From Adiantum capillus-veneris (Eukaryota > Streptophyta > Polypodiopsida > Polypodiales > Pteridaceae), in the NCBI GenBank assembly GCA_014529385.2, contig CM043955.1:138807108-138871107 (forward strand): 64,000 bases of DNA, written 5' to 3'. This document shows, piece after piece, positions 45,786 to 56,065 of this stretch; the stretch's first letter is position 1; every line of letters starts with the position of its first letter. The notes beneath the pieces are model-generated. The model saw nothing but the letters and a program-made list of their open reading frames with translations, was not told where the DNA came from and did no database searches. A program made the translations under genes and the position numbers.

Positions 45786-46828
45786 GTGCCAAAGGAATGC
45801 AAATCCTTCAAACAAAGAAGCTTCTACTAGGTTTGAAAGAAGTGGACTTAGAGTTCTGTGAAGATTGTGTTTATGGTAAACAAAAGAGGGTAAAATTTCA
45901 AAAATCAGGAAATGAAAGAAAAAATAAAAAACTTGAGTTGGTTCATTCTGATGTTTGGGGTCCTGCAAGTACACCATCACTTGGTGGCTCATTGTACTAT
46001 GTAACATTCATAGACGATGCGACTTTAAAAACATGGGTTTATGTCATGAAGAATAAATCCGATGTATTTTCCATATTTCAAAGGTGGAAAGCCTTTGTGG
46101 AGAATGAAACAGGTACCAAGGTTAAATGCCTCAAATCCGACAATGGAGGCGAATATTGAAGCCAATCTTTTGAAAGCTTTTGTGCTAGCAATGGCATTCG
46201 AAGGCAAAGGACAACCCCAAGGACACCTCAACAAAATGGGATTTCGGAAAGGATGAATAGGACAATCATGGAACGAGCACGAAGCATGCGGCTACATGCA
46301 GGCCTACCGCTTGAGCTTTGGGCGGAAGCTGTAAGTACGTCTGTGTACTTAATCAATCAGTCACCCTCAACGGCATTGGATGGGGGAGTTCCAGAAGAGG
46401 CATGGACAGGTAAACCTTTGAATTATGCATTTCTCAAAGTGTTTGGGTGTGAGGCTTTCATGCACATAGATAGAAGCCTAAGATCAAAGTTAGATGCAAA
46501 GTCCAAAAAGTGTTTCTTCATTGGCTATGGAGAAGGGGACTTTGGGTATCGCCTATGGAATCCTGAAGATGGTAAAATCTTAAGGAGTAGGGATGTAATT
46601 TTTAACGAACAAAATCTTAAAATCTTAAGGAGTAGGGATGTAATTTTTAACGAACAAAATATGTACAAAGATTACTTGGAAAGAAAACAAACAGGTGATG
46701 AGTACATGGAGCTTGAGGGCGGTGAAGACTCAAGGACTGCAAACGGTGACAATGTGCAACAACGTCAACCAAATGAGGAGCCTCAACCTATTCCCCAAAG
46801 ATCTACAAGAGCAAGTAGACCTCCATAA
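45758..46828 (+). pseudogene. CopC pre-integrase and integrase
   Basis: The pre-integrase zinc domain (WHYRLGHMSAKGMQIL, CEDCVYGK) and the integrase N-terminal half (VHSDVWGPA, KSDNGGEY) end at a TGA (46157-46159). The core resumes in the same frame with catalytic Glu (NGISERMNRTIMERARSM) and C-terminal motifs KVFGCEAFMH and CFFIGYGEGDFGYRLW. A 45-bp in-frame tandem duplication (RSRDVIFNEQN twice) sits at about 46610-46660, and the frame closes at TAA 46826-46828. Confidence 0.92.
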
Positions 46829-46855
46829 AGGTTTGTTCCTTCCTTCAACCATCTC

Positions 46856-48427
46856 TTGATCTCAGATTCTGGAGAGCCGGAATCATATGAAGAAGCTATG
46901 CAACATGAATCCAAAGAAGAATGGACGAAGAGCATGCAAGTGGAGATGGACTCACTACATCGCAACCAAACATGGGAGTTGGTTGAGTTGCCTAAAGGTA
47001 AGCGGGCACTTCAAAACAAATGGGTGTACAAGCTAAAGGAAGAAGAAGGTGGGAAGAAAAGGTACAAGTCTAAGCTTGTGGTAAAAGGTTTTTCTCAAAA
47101 GAAAAGTATTGACTTCAATGAAATATTTTCTCCTGTTGTAAAAATGAACTCAATTAGGCTTGTCTTAAGCCTTGTGGCTGCTCATGATCTAAATCTCTAG
47201 CAAATGGATGTAAATACGACATTCCCTCACGGTGACTTAGAGGAGGAAACCTACATGCTTCAACCAAAGGGGTATGAAGTAAAAGGTAAGGAGAAAACGG
47301 TTTGCAGATTAAAGAAGAGCTTGTATGGTTTAAAGCAAGCATCAAGACAATGGTACTTGAAGTTTGATCGATGGATGTTGGATCATGGATTCACAAGATG
47401 AAACTCGGATCACTACGTCTACACGGAGAATGTGGGAGATGGGAAATTCAACATCCTAATGTTGTATGTTGATGACATGTTGATTGCAAGTGCTAACATG
47501 CAGGACATCAAAGACCTAAAAGAGGAGTTGTCCAAATCTTTTTCAATGAAAGATTTAGGTGCTGCAAAGGGGATACTTGGTATGAAAATATCAAGGGACA
47601 GGACGAAGAAGACAATAAAGCTATCTCAAGAAGATTACATCAAGAAGGTACTAGAAAGGTTTGCAATGCAAAATGCAAAACCAGTTTCTACACCTTTGGC
47701 TGGTCATTTTAAACTAACGAAGGATATGTGTCCAAAGACACAAGAGGAGATAGCCTATATGTCTAAAGTTCCATATGCTGCAGCGGTAGGTTCTCTAATG
47801 TATGCTATGGTCTGGACAAGGCCAGACATTGCACATGCAGTGGGAGTTGTGAGTAGGTTCATGGACAACCCAGGTAAAGAGCATTGGCAAGCTGTGAAGT
47901 GGATACTTAGGTATCTAAAAGGGACAACAACAAATGCTTTGTATTTTGGAGGAATTGATATTTTTCTAGAAGGGTATGCTGATGCAGATATGGCAAGTGA
48001 CAAAGATACTCAAAGGAGCACTACTGGCTATGTGTTCACGGTTGGAGGCACAGCAGTAAGCTGGACTTCAAAGCTGCAGAAAGTGGTTTCACTTTCTACC
48101 ACGGAAGCAGAGTATGTAGCAATGACGGAGGCAAGCAAAGAAATTCTGTGGCTTCATAGATTCTTAGAAGAGCTTGGATTCAAACAAGACAATTGTGTCT
48201 TGTACAGTGATAGCCAAAGCGCTATCCATCTTGCGAAGAACTCGGCCTTTCATTCAAGGACAAAGCACATTGAGGTGAGATATCACTTCATACGCACTCT
48301 TTTGGAAGAGGGACAACTAAAGCTAGGAAAGGTGCATACAAGTGAAAATCCTGCAGACATGTTTACAAAGGCGGTCAACAAGGAGAAGTTGAGCTTTTGC
48401 TCATCTTCAATCGGCATTCAAGGATAA
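46856..48427 (+). pseudogene. CopC reverse transcriptase / RNase H
   Basis: Three in-order pieces. Fingers at 46856-47200 (KSKLVVKGFSQKKSIDFNE) are stopped by TAG 47198-47200. Palm at 47204-47401 (QMDVNTTFPHGDLEEETYM, YGLKQASRQWYLKF) is stopped by TGA 47399-47401. A 331-codon piece at 47432-48427 has the catalytic LMLYVDDMLIASA, YLKGT, the RNase H motifs (ADMASDKDTQ, LSTTEAEYVAMTE, YSDSQSAIHLAKN) and a normal end before the purine tract. Substitutions in the palm (NTTFPHGD where relatives have KTAFLHGD) suggest relaxed selection. Confidence 0.93.
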
Positions 48428-48487
48428 GAAGTCAGAATGGAAAGCAGTCACAGGTTTGGTTTGGAGATCGGTCTCCAAGTGGGAGAT

Positions 48488-49148
48488 TGTTAAGTATGGA
48501 GCCTGATTTACCCTTGTAATTTTCTGTGGTAAAAGCGCACATTTGTAAGCCCCCATTATGAGGAGAAGCCATCGTGCGTGAAGGAAAATCACTCACCGAA
48601 AACCAAAATTTCCACGAACAAGAATCAGGGGCAACTTTAAAGGCCTCGGGGGCGGAGGCCCCTGAGACTTTTTTTTTCGCCGGAATATTATGGCCGGACA
48701 GCGGCCGGAAAGTGGTCGGAAAACAACCGGTCGGTTGGCCGGTGGCCGGTAGTCAATGGACGATGGCCGGTGGCCGGTGGTCGGAAGTCAATGGCCGGTG
48801 GCCGGTGGCCGAATTCAAAAGCGGACTTGTCTTCTCAAGGGCGGCCACACATGGGCGAATTGGAGGGTCTGATTTGGACTTATTCGCACAAGGGCGGCTA
48901 CACATGGCTGTCTCTCATAAGAGAGGGTAGCCCTTTTGGCCTTTAAAAGGAGGCCATTTCTACCCACATTTCATAGTGTGAAGTTGATGCAACAAGGTGA
49001 GTGTGAGGTGGTGAGAGTGAAGCAAGGCGGGAGCTCCATTAAGGGTATAATCCCTTTGTAAACTACTTCTTGTTTTGAAGTACTAAAACCATTGAGTGGT
49101 TGCTTTCCCGTGGACGTAGCCCACATTGGGTGAACCACGTATATCGTG

Positions 49149-49207
<59 letters not shown>

Positions 49208-49291
49208 CTATAATCTCGTGTATATAAATATGTCTCTCTCCATTAAGTAATCTACTCAATTATCTATTTAGCTACATCTTATTTCCTAACA
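48488..49291 (+). repeat. CopC 3' LTR
   Basis: 804 bp, same ends as 43669-44456. It carries a (CT)n expansion at 49151-49204 and a shorter GGCCGG minisatellite. Confidence 0.96.
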
Positions 49292-49778
49292 ATCATTAGC
49301 ACCTTCATGTGCAAAATCAAAGCTATCAATGTTCATTCTACTCTCTTGATTATTGTCAGCCATGTTAACAAAATTTATGTTTATACTTAGTGTATGCTTT
49401 GGCAATACAAAACCTTAGTTGCCACTCCTCTTAGCCTTTGAAAATCGGCTCTTAAGTATCTACACCCACGGCTCAAAGTGGTTAATTATAGAGAGTAGAG
49501 GAGTAGGTCTAACATAGCACAGTTGCCAAGGGCTAGCTCCTTTCGGACTTCTTATGGCTCAATAATGGTAAAGCCGTAGGCAAGTCTAAAAAGACTCCAT
49601 TATTAAGTCCAAAGCTCCCGAGGTGTGCACCATCCCCCACATAGTGGGCTTAACAAAACCGATATTAGAGCCCAGTTCCACTTACTCTATTATAATTAAC
49701 AACATCAACCATTTACAGGCTACTTAAGGACCTCTCTTCTTAAGCAAGAAAAGAGAAACCAAATGCTCTGATACCAAT
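49292..49778 (-). other. GypB leader and first Gag codons
   Basis: On the minus strand: primer site TGGTATCAGAGC (49776-49765), about 400 bp of leader, then the Gag start (MADNNQESRMNID) at 49363 and 24 codons to the CopC junction, including the duplicated ATCAT at 49292-49296. The reading continues at 43668 on the far side of CopC. Confidence 0.88.
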
Positions 49779-51391
49779 GTAATGGAATTTGCCTATTCAA
49801 TTTGAGAGTAGCGGAATTTAATGAGAGTACTTTCAAGAAATGATTTTGTGAGCATAGCGGGTAGACATAATTGAAGATAGCAACATAATTATAGCAATTA
49901 GTTAACTTGGCATGGACAATACTTTTGCAAGAGAGAGAATTTAGAGAACATGACAACAGTTGAGGACCGGATTTATGTGGAGCCGGTCCCCCCTCCAATA
50001 GGCATTTGTATTATGATTTCTCCCATAAAGAGAGACTTGTTACAATACATTCTTTGTGTTCCTTGTGACCTAGGTGAAGCAATGAAGATGGAAAGCTTCA
50101 TGCATCACCATCATAGCATAACCTAAACTTGAAGAAAGCTTTAACTATACCAAGCCTCGGTCCCAAGACCTCAAACACCTTCGAAGGTGGAGAGAGCCAG
50201 CAGGGAATGAGGGTAGGGAAGAGGAAGAAGAAACATTTCATACAAGAAAGAGCTAGTTCCTCACTTATCATAACTCTTGTGCTATCATACATAATAGCAT
50301 AGTAATGAAGAAGAAATAGATGGCAAGCTCAAGCATTGAAGCATGGCTCTTGGATGGATTTGCACTCCATAGCCAAGAGTGTTGGTGTAGGCTCTCAACC
50401 TCTACTTGCTTGGAGAAGGAGAGGGAGCTCTTACACTTTGCATAGTACACAATGAGAGTGCTTGTGAGTGTGTGTTGGTGAGTATACCCCCTAAGCACCC
50501 CCCTAGCTTGCTTGGGTCGACCCCCCCTTGTAGCTCATGCTTGAAGCTCATTGGACCCCTCCAGGCCTAGCCAATCACAAGCAGAAGCCATTACAAGCAA
50601 CAGGGATAGCCTTGGGACAAGTGTCCCCCTTTCCCCTTTGAGAGAGAGGACTTGATAAATGAAAAAACAATTAGATAATTCAAGTAATTTATCATTGGAC
50701 CCCTTTGAAGCCTAGCCAATAGGCTTCAAGCAACACATGAAGGTAACATGGGTAGGGACCTGACATGTGTCCTTGCTGCCTCTTCAAGCTGGGGCTTCCC
50801 TTGTGAGTGTGAGTGTGTGTTCTCTCTTTCTAATCCCTAGGAAAAGGGCTCGCCCCCCCTCTTGTAGGGATGCTTTTGACTTTAGGAGCTCAAGCACCTT
50901 AGTCATCAAGCATGACAAAGCACTTGGACTAGGGGGTATTCCCACAAGCATCTCAGGCAAGCATGTCAAGGCACCTCAAGCACCTTAATCAAGCGGCAAG
51001 TCAAGCACCTCAAGCATGGAGTAAGTCAAGCACCTCAAGCAGGACAAACACCTCAAGCACGACAAGCACCTCAAGCAGGTCAAGCACCTCGAGCTTAGGC
51101 CGGGTTCCCACCTCAAGCTCAGCCCTAGCTTACCTAAGGTCAAAGGACTTTTACACACATTATTGGAGGTCTTCAATGAAGCTACCCCTAAGGTCTTATG
51201 CTCCATTTGTTAGCCTTGCTCTTGATAGACCATCTCCCATTTGGGCCCCTTTACTATTGGCCCCCTGTTGAGATAGATCTATAAGCACATATCTATATCT
51301 TAACACTTGTTCCCGTTTATTCTCCCACATTAAGTGATCAATTTAATATGAGAAAATCATTTGGGTTGGTTAGATATTAGATTTTATGACA
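49779..51391 (-). repeat. GypB 5' LTR
   Basis: 1613 bp, partner of 36951-38584. By eye only scattered substitutions and the minisatellite length differ. Confidence 0.95.
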
Positions 51392-51927
51392 AAAGACATG
51401 GGTGAGACAAGTCATATACTTGGTATGCGCATTGAGAGAGACAGATCAAAAAAGTTGATTTGGTTATCTCAAACAGAGTATATTGACAAGGTTTTGCAAC
51501 GTTTCAATATGGAGAAGGGAAAGGCATTGAGTGTTCCATTGCCACCATATGTGAAACTTAGCAAACAAGATTGTCCTGTGTCTGAGGAAGAACAGGCTGA
51601 AATGGATAAGATTCCATATGCGTCTGTAGTGGGTAGTTTGATGTATGCAATGATTGCTACTCGCCCAGACATTGCATTTGTAGTGGGAGTAGTAAGTCGA
51701 TACATGTCAAACCCAGGCAAGAAACATTGGGAGGCAATGAAAGGAATATTGAGATACCTGAAAGCTACAAAGAGTATGTGCATATGCTATGGGAGTCAGG
51801 AGCTAAGTGTAAAGGGTTTTACAGACTCAGATTATGCAGGTGACTTAGACAATCGAAGGTCTACGTCAGGGTATGTCTTTACATTGGCTGGTGGAGCAGT
51901 ATCATGGCGTTCTAGATTACAAGATTG
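51392..51927 (+). pseudogene. CopA reverse transcriptase end and RNase H start
   Basis: Continuation of the CopA enzyme after GypB: thumb/connection (SHILGMRIERDRSKKLI, IPYASVVGSLMYAMIATRPD, HWEAMKGILRYLK) and the first RNase H segment (GFTDSDYAGDLDNRRSTSGY). The frame then enters the GypD LTR at about 51928 and the remaining RNase H is absent. Confidence 0.93.
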
Positions 51928-54101
51928 TGTTACTCAGTCCCAGTTAGAGTGCGCCTCTCATCGGCGATCACTCTTACCCTTTTCCTATTGGTCTGACAAG
52001 CCCGGTACCTGACTCTACCAAATACATAATACACGTCCGTCGTAGGTGATGGGTTGTCCGTGAGCCGTGAGGGTTAACATGCCCCCCTTCCTGATGTAGA
52101 TTCCGTCCTCGGAAGCTATTGAGTTGAAGCTCGTTCGTCAAGGTGGAAGAGCATTTGAGATGAATGTCCTTAGCCTTCTTCAGTCACTGCAAAATCAAAC
52201 AACATTGGCACAGTAATTGCATTCTCATAAGTGATTAAAAAGCATATGCAGTTTTAGGTAGACAAATTGATTGGTAAAAGAATTTCAAACAATTTGTCAG
52301 CAATGAACATTAAATTGCAATGTAATCAAATGCATAAGCAGATGTAAAGGTAAAAAATTAAACAAGTCTGGGGTCGCTAATTTGACGGTCGAAAGGCACT
52401 AGAGATCGAATATTAATACCATGGGTAAGCTTCTTAATTTTGTGTGGTCAATTAAGTTGTTTAATCGCGAGAGCCAAGTATTCATGTTCGAGGGCTGACT
52501 AGAGGCTATATCTAGAAGACCTTGTAGTTAAGCTACCATAAAAGGAATTTCTCATGAAATCATCACCTGACTGATTACTTTTTCTTTGACCCCCCAAAGT
52601 CTTTTCACAGTGATTCAATTTTGATGTGTGTGCTTATTTTGTATGCCTTGGGTTTTTTGCTTTTCAAGTAAAAGCGCCCATACTGGGAACCTCTAGGGCT
52701 CTAGTACCATAGGCAATACATGTGAGTGAAGTACCAAATCAAGCTGAGATTTCTCTTCCAGCTTAAGATTTTACAGTGTGGCACTTTGATTTTTTGTTTG
52801 TTCATATTCAGAATTTTAATTTTGTAACTTTGGGGGGTCATATAACACTAGTACACCCCCCCAGGCTCATCACACTAGTAAACTCCCTTTATAATACTTA
52901 AGCTTAAGGTCAATAGGGTCAAGCCCACTAGAAAGCCCTAGTACATTTCACACAATGCTGCGTAAATCGGATTAAGAACCTAAGTAACCATTGATTATTA
53001 GGAAGGCATTCCCCATGGTATTAAGAGGAGATCTCTAACACCTAACTTGGTCAATTTAGCTTAGTCGGACTGCTTGAGTTTTAAACCTAGACAACTGATT
53101 ATGACAAAAGATTACATTGAATTAAATGTTTGATACTAAGCAAATGCATTGAATATTAGGCTACCAATCACAATTGAAGTAGACAATCATAGATGCAAAA
53201 AAGATAAGGGGCAATGCTAATGGACAAGAAACACTTGTTTGTGTAGATGGTCGTGCTTGATTTGAAGAGTGAGTCGAGATAAAGATTCCATGAAGGTCCA
53301 AATCCTATCAATAGCAACACGCTCCTGTACACACTAGGAAACAAAAGGATACCTCCAGGAGGCACATTAGTGGAAAAAGGTTCCAACACTTATTGAACAC
53401 AACAAAAAACATAAGGAACCCTAACCTAATTATTTGCACTCCCCCTAGAGAGTCAAGGGAATAGGATATTGTAGAGGTTGGGGGGAAACCCTAAGGCTAA
53501 ACCCCTATCCTCGTCGTCGAGATAAACAAAGTCATCATCCATGAGACCATATGTGCCATCCGTGTAGTCGTGTAAATTTTCATCTTCATCATAGGTGCCC
53601 ATGTTTACTAAGAAGGTCACTAGACGCCTATAGTCATCTTGGTCAAAAGGGTAGGCTTGTGCAATGGGAGAAACGCTCTCTACTAAGTATGGATCAGACG
53701 TGGTCAAGAGACGTATCAGCCATTCTAACTCCTCAAAATTCCTCTCACATGCTAGCGTACCTATCAAATCCCATTCACATGCAAGCACTGGAAAGACCAT
53801 GTGAAATATTTGTGAAAAGTAACGAGGGTACCTCGCACCCAAGGCAGGAGTGGATGACTCTAGCATACTAGCCATATCTGTACACGCAAATAGATGATGG
53901 TTAGAGTGCAAATATTACAAGGGTCGTGTTCTTGTGCATAATTTGGTTTTATGATTTTGTGTTATGGCTCTTACTCTTTTACTTTTTTATCTTGTTTTTG
54001 TGAGTATAACGCTTTATATATACATTCCCTAAGATTGGAGATTAAGGGGTCAGGGGGAAAGGTTGAGAGTGAAGCAAGTGAATAATGGATGTCCACAAAC
54101 A
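51928..54101 (-). repeat. GypD 3' LTR (proposed limits)
   Basis: Plus-strand ends are TGTTACTC (at the CopA break) and CACAAACA, giving TGTT...AACA on the element's strand. The right limit is set by a 14-base purine tract on the minus strand, AAGGAAGGGGGGAG (54115-54102). A TATA-like TATATATAAAG lies at 54022-54012 (minus). An alternative right limit is 53438, preceded by CTAGGGGGAG (53448-53439). The partner LTR is outside the window, so this cannot be settled here. The LTR contains an open frame (53911-53453) if the longer version is right. Confidence 0.6.
53453..53911 (-). CDS. 152-codon ORF of unknown function in GypD 3' end
   Basis: I do not recognise this protein. It has a hydrophobic/aromatic middle (ARYPRYFSQIFHMVFPVLA; ERNFEELEWLIRLLTT) and a strongly acidic C-terminal third (YDEDENLHDY, DDDFVYLDDEDRG). 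No signal peptide, zinc motif or clear membrane span. Composition is that of a real protein, not of a repeat. Starts are possible at M1 or M13. It lies about 100 bp downstream of a TATA-like box and ends 5 bp before the second purine tract. Depending on LTR limits, it is either LTR-encoded or a 3' accessory ORF. Confidence 0.4.
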   Translation of the reverse strand: MHSNHHLFACTDMASMLESSTPALGARYPRYFSQIFHMVFPVLACEWDLIGTLACERNFEELEWLIRLLTTSDPYLVESVSPIAQAYPFDQDDYRRLVTFLVNMGTYDEDENLHDYTDGTYGLMDDDFVYLDDEDRGLALGFPPNLYNILFP

Positions 54102-54115
54102 CTCCCCCCTTCCTT
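54102..54115 (-). other. GypD polypurine tract
   Basis: AAGGAAGGGGGGAG on the minus strand, directly before the proposed TGTT end of the 3' LTR. It would prime plus-strand DNA synthesis. Confidence 0.6.
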
Positions 54116-54122
54116 GGGTAGA

Positions 54123-54770
54123 TCATACCGTTTGAAATGATGTCGTCACCCTTTGAAACCAATTTTTCCAATTGGTAATAGGTGATGATTTTTTCCAGTA
54201 GTTTTCTATTACCCTAGGTGCCTCGTCAAGTTGCAAGGGTGGTAAGGTACTCTCCCAGGATCGAACTTGAAGTGGTTCATCAGGTGATTCTTGAACACTG
54301 GGAGGTGTGGATTCTTTTGTAGCTTCATGGAGGTCCACTACTATAGATGGAGGCTGTGTAGAAGCTTTTACCTCTATGGATGTATTACATGAGGAGCTAG
54401 AAGCTTCATGGAACTCCCCCCTTCCTGAGCTAGGTGGAATAAATTGGTTTTGCCTTGGAGCCCAAACTACCTCTGGACTAGGTGTGTAGCATTCTGTGAT
54501 CTTTCCCTTCCCACGGTCTGCCATTGGCTTTAGCGTTACACTGTTTGACTCATATGGGTTTGTTGTCGATAGGGAAGGACACATTTTACGTTTAGGTACC
54601 CAAATTTGCTCATTTCCATCATAGTAGCCTTGGGCTTCTAATAGTTGTTTTGGAATCCATCGTGATTTGGTCTTGACTCTCCTAGGGCGCGCTCTTGGTT
54701 TTCCGGGAAATTTTTTCTTGGAATGGATGGGAGGGTTGAGGTAGTTGGAAGTAAGGCCTTGGGGACCCAT
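54123..54770 (-). pseudogene. GypD C-terminal W-x-P-K region
   Basis: 215 open codons in the frame following a shift near 54640-54770. Contains SRWIPKQLLEAQGYY, QIWVPKRK and VVWAPRQN; the preceding frame ends with a similar QWVPKALL. The rest is Ser/Pro/Glu-rich and ends at a stop just before the purine tract. Similar W-V-P-K motifs occur in linker regions of other plant retroelement proteins, but no function is assigned. Confidence 0.6.
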
Positions 54771-56065
54771 TGATATGTACTCTTAGGTCGTGCAGGTTGA
54801 GTACTTGCAATATTACTGCTTGCTGCAACTACAAGTGTTGAAGTGCTAGATTCATGGGTAGCCGGCAAAGACGCGTTAACCACCTTGGCTTGTGAATGTT
54901 GGCTATCCTTCAACTTTGCTAGAGTTTGCAACGTAGGTGACTTTGCTTGAATGATAGGGGTAAGAGTCGGTGGTCGCGTCGTGACACTACCAGTATCCCA
55001 ATCAATAGTGCATTTGGTTGCCAACATCCACGTGCGTCCCAGGTTTACGTTGCCTTCCATAGCTCCCGCGGGCATGACTAGAAACCTCTGCACTATGTTT
55101 CCATTGTCATAGACAACAGGGGTCTGAAGGACTCCAAGAATAGCAGTTTTATTTTTATTAATGCCCTTGACTTGCATCCTACTCGGGGATAGGGTCGGTT
55201 TCCCTAATTGACACCAAACTCCATAGGATAACAAATTGTGTTTAGCTCCGGTATCTAATAAGGCATTGTATAGTACTTTCCCATAGGGGCTATTTATCTC
55301 AATTGGGTATCGTAGGGGTGGATCAGATTCTAATGAGTCGTCATCTGTGTCCTCGAAAAATGCTTGCGTGATTCCCAGATTAGCCTCTCGTTGGCGTCTA
55401 AGACGTTGTTGTCGTTCTCGAGCCTCAACTCTTGCTTGGATTTTTTTAAGCTCTACTTGTTCCTTGGCAGCCTTCTTTTGATGGATGGCTTGCAACTCTT
55501 CCTGGCTTAGAGGATCATAATATCTTTTGAATTTACTCCCATTAAGGAATCCAATGGTTTCAACTCCATCTAGAGTCTCCACACGAATGGTACCTTGTGG
55601 GTTAATTTCACACACTCGATATGGTCCCTTACCAGCGTATTTCAATTTCTTCTTTTCATTACGTACCCCGTACATAAGAACTTTATCACCAACCTTGATG
55701 TCTTTATCCTTTAAATGGCTATCAAACCACTTCTTTCTCCTATCCTTCTCCACTAGAGCATTTCGCATAGCTAATTGCCTTTCTTCATCTAGCCTTTCCA
55801 GGATATATAATGGTTCCACTAAGGGGTTACCATCCCAACCTTCTTGAGAAGCTACTCGAAGACTAGGAATGACAAACTCCCATGGCATAACTGCTTCTTG
55901 GCCATACACCATCTTAAACGGTGTGCAATTAATAGCAACTTTATACGCAGTACGATAAGCCCATAAAGCTGATGTAAGCTTTAGGTCCCAATCAGTGCAA
56001 TGAGCCTCGACTGTCTTTGTCAAAATGGAGATGAGAGTTTTGTTGGTACTCTCAGCTTGGGCCAT
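54638..56065 (-). CDS. GypD integrase C-terminus plus second retropepsin-like domain
   Basis: 475 open codons. Residues 1-60 complete the integrase core and contain AESTNK, the catalytic Glu context, and WAYRTAYKVAINCTPFKMVY. Residues 90-185 form the integrase C-terminal domain (KVGDKVLMYG, KYAGKGPYRVCEIN). A basic, Gln/Glu-rich, probably helical linker follows (188-230). Residues 258-360 look like a retropepsin: YNALLDTGAKHNLLS with canonical D271-T-G, a flap-like stretch, and NLGRTWMLA at 341-349 in the place of ILGxxWL. The rest is Ser/Thr/Pro-rich and ends near QWVPKALL. A protease domain downstream of integrase is not the usual gypsy order, and the usual position is already filled (58866-60413). 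A one-base insertion near 56060 separates this frame from the upstream integrase. Confidence 0.85.
   Translation of the reverse strand: MAQAESTNKTLISILTKTVEAHCTDWDLKLTSALWAYRTAYKVAINCTPFKMVYGQEAVMPWEFVIPSLRVASQEGWDGNPLVEPLYILERLDEERQLAMRNALVEKDRRKKWFDSHLKDKDIKVGDKVLMYGVRNEKKKLKYAGKGPYRVCEINPQGTIRVETLDGVETIGFLNGSKFKRYYDPLSQEELQAIHQKKAAKEQVELKKIQARVEARERQQRLRRQREANLGITQAFFEDTDDDSLESDPPLRYPIEINSPYGKVLYNALLDTGAKHNLLSYGVWCQLGKPTLSPSRMQVKGINKNKTAILGVLQTPVVYDNGNIVQRFLVMPAGAMEGNVNLGRTWMLATKCTIDWDTGSVTTRPPTLTPIIQAKSPTLQTLAKLKDSQHSQAKVVNASLPATHESSTSTLVVAASSNIASTQPARPKSTYQWVPKALLPTTSTLPSIPRKNFPENQERALGESRPNHDGFQNNY

Larger units (their letters stand above)
43669..49291 (+). mobile_element. CopC: Ty1/copia element inside GypB Gag
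   Basis: A 5.6-kb plus-strand element with LTRs of 788 and 804 bp, flanked by ATCAT (43664-43668 and 49292-49296). Primer site at 44459-44470, purine tract AAGTGGGAGA at about 48478-48487. Gag, protease, integrase and reverse transcriptase/RNase H are in copia order. It is the innermost and youngest layer of the nest. One early frameshift and at least four nonsense codons make the polyprotein defective. Confidence 0.96.
36951..51391 (-). mobile_element. GypB: chromodomain Ty3/gypsy element
   Basis: A 14.4-kb interval including a 5.6-kb CopC insertion, so GypB itself is about 8.8 kb. The LTRs are 1634 and 1613 bp, and the target duplication AAAGA lies in CopA. Element orientation is minus: primer site at 49776-49765, Gag start at 49363, pol to 38945, purine tract at about 38598-38589. 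Protease, reverse transcriptase, RNase H, integrase and a C-terminal chromodomain-like segment appear in gypsy order. Two in-frame TGA codons and several frameshifts make it defective. Confidence 0.95.
32419..51927 (+). mobile_element. CopA: Ty1/copia element, twice interrupted
   Basis: A plus-strand copia element starting with an LTR (32419-32610) and tRNA-Met primer site. Gag, protease, integrase and reverse transcriptase run to 36950. GypB then occupies 36951-51391, flanked by AAAGA on both sides (36946-36950 and 51392-51396). CopA resumes after the second AAAGA with the remaining reverse transcriptase and the start of RNase H. That is cut at about 51927 by the GypD LTR. Its 3' LTR would lie beyond the right edge. 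CopA itself inserted into the last codons of GypE pol; the expected target duplication is GTAAG (32414-32418), but its partner is not visible. Confidence 0.92.

Noticed and set aside
53439-53448. CTAGGGGGAG as the GypD polypurine tract with a shorter LTR starting TGCAAATAATT
   Set aside because: Kept only as an alternative. The 54102-54115 tract is longer, and the TGTT...AACA ends are a better LTR pair.
54307-54489. Plus-strand ORFs over GypD, GypB and Cop1
   Set aside because: They are opposite-strand shadows of recognisable pol and gag domains.
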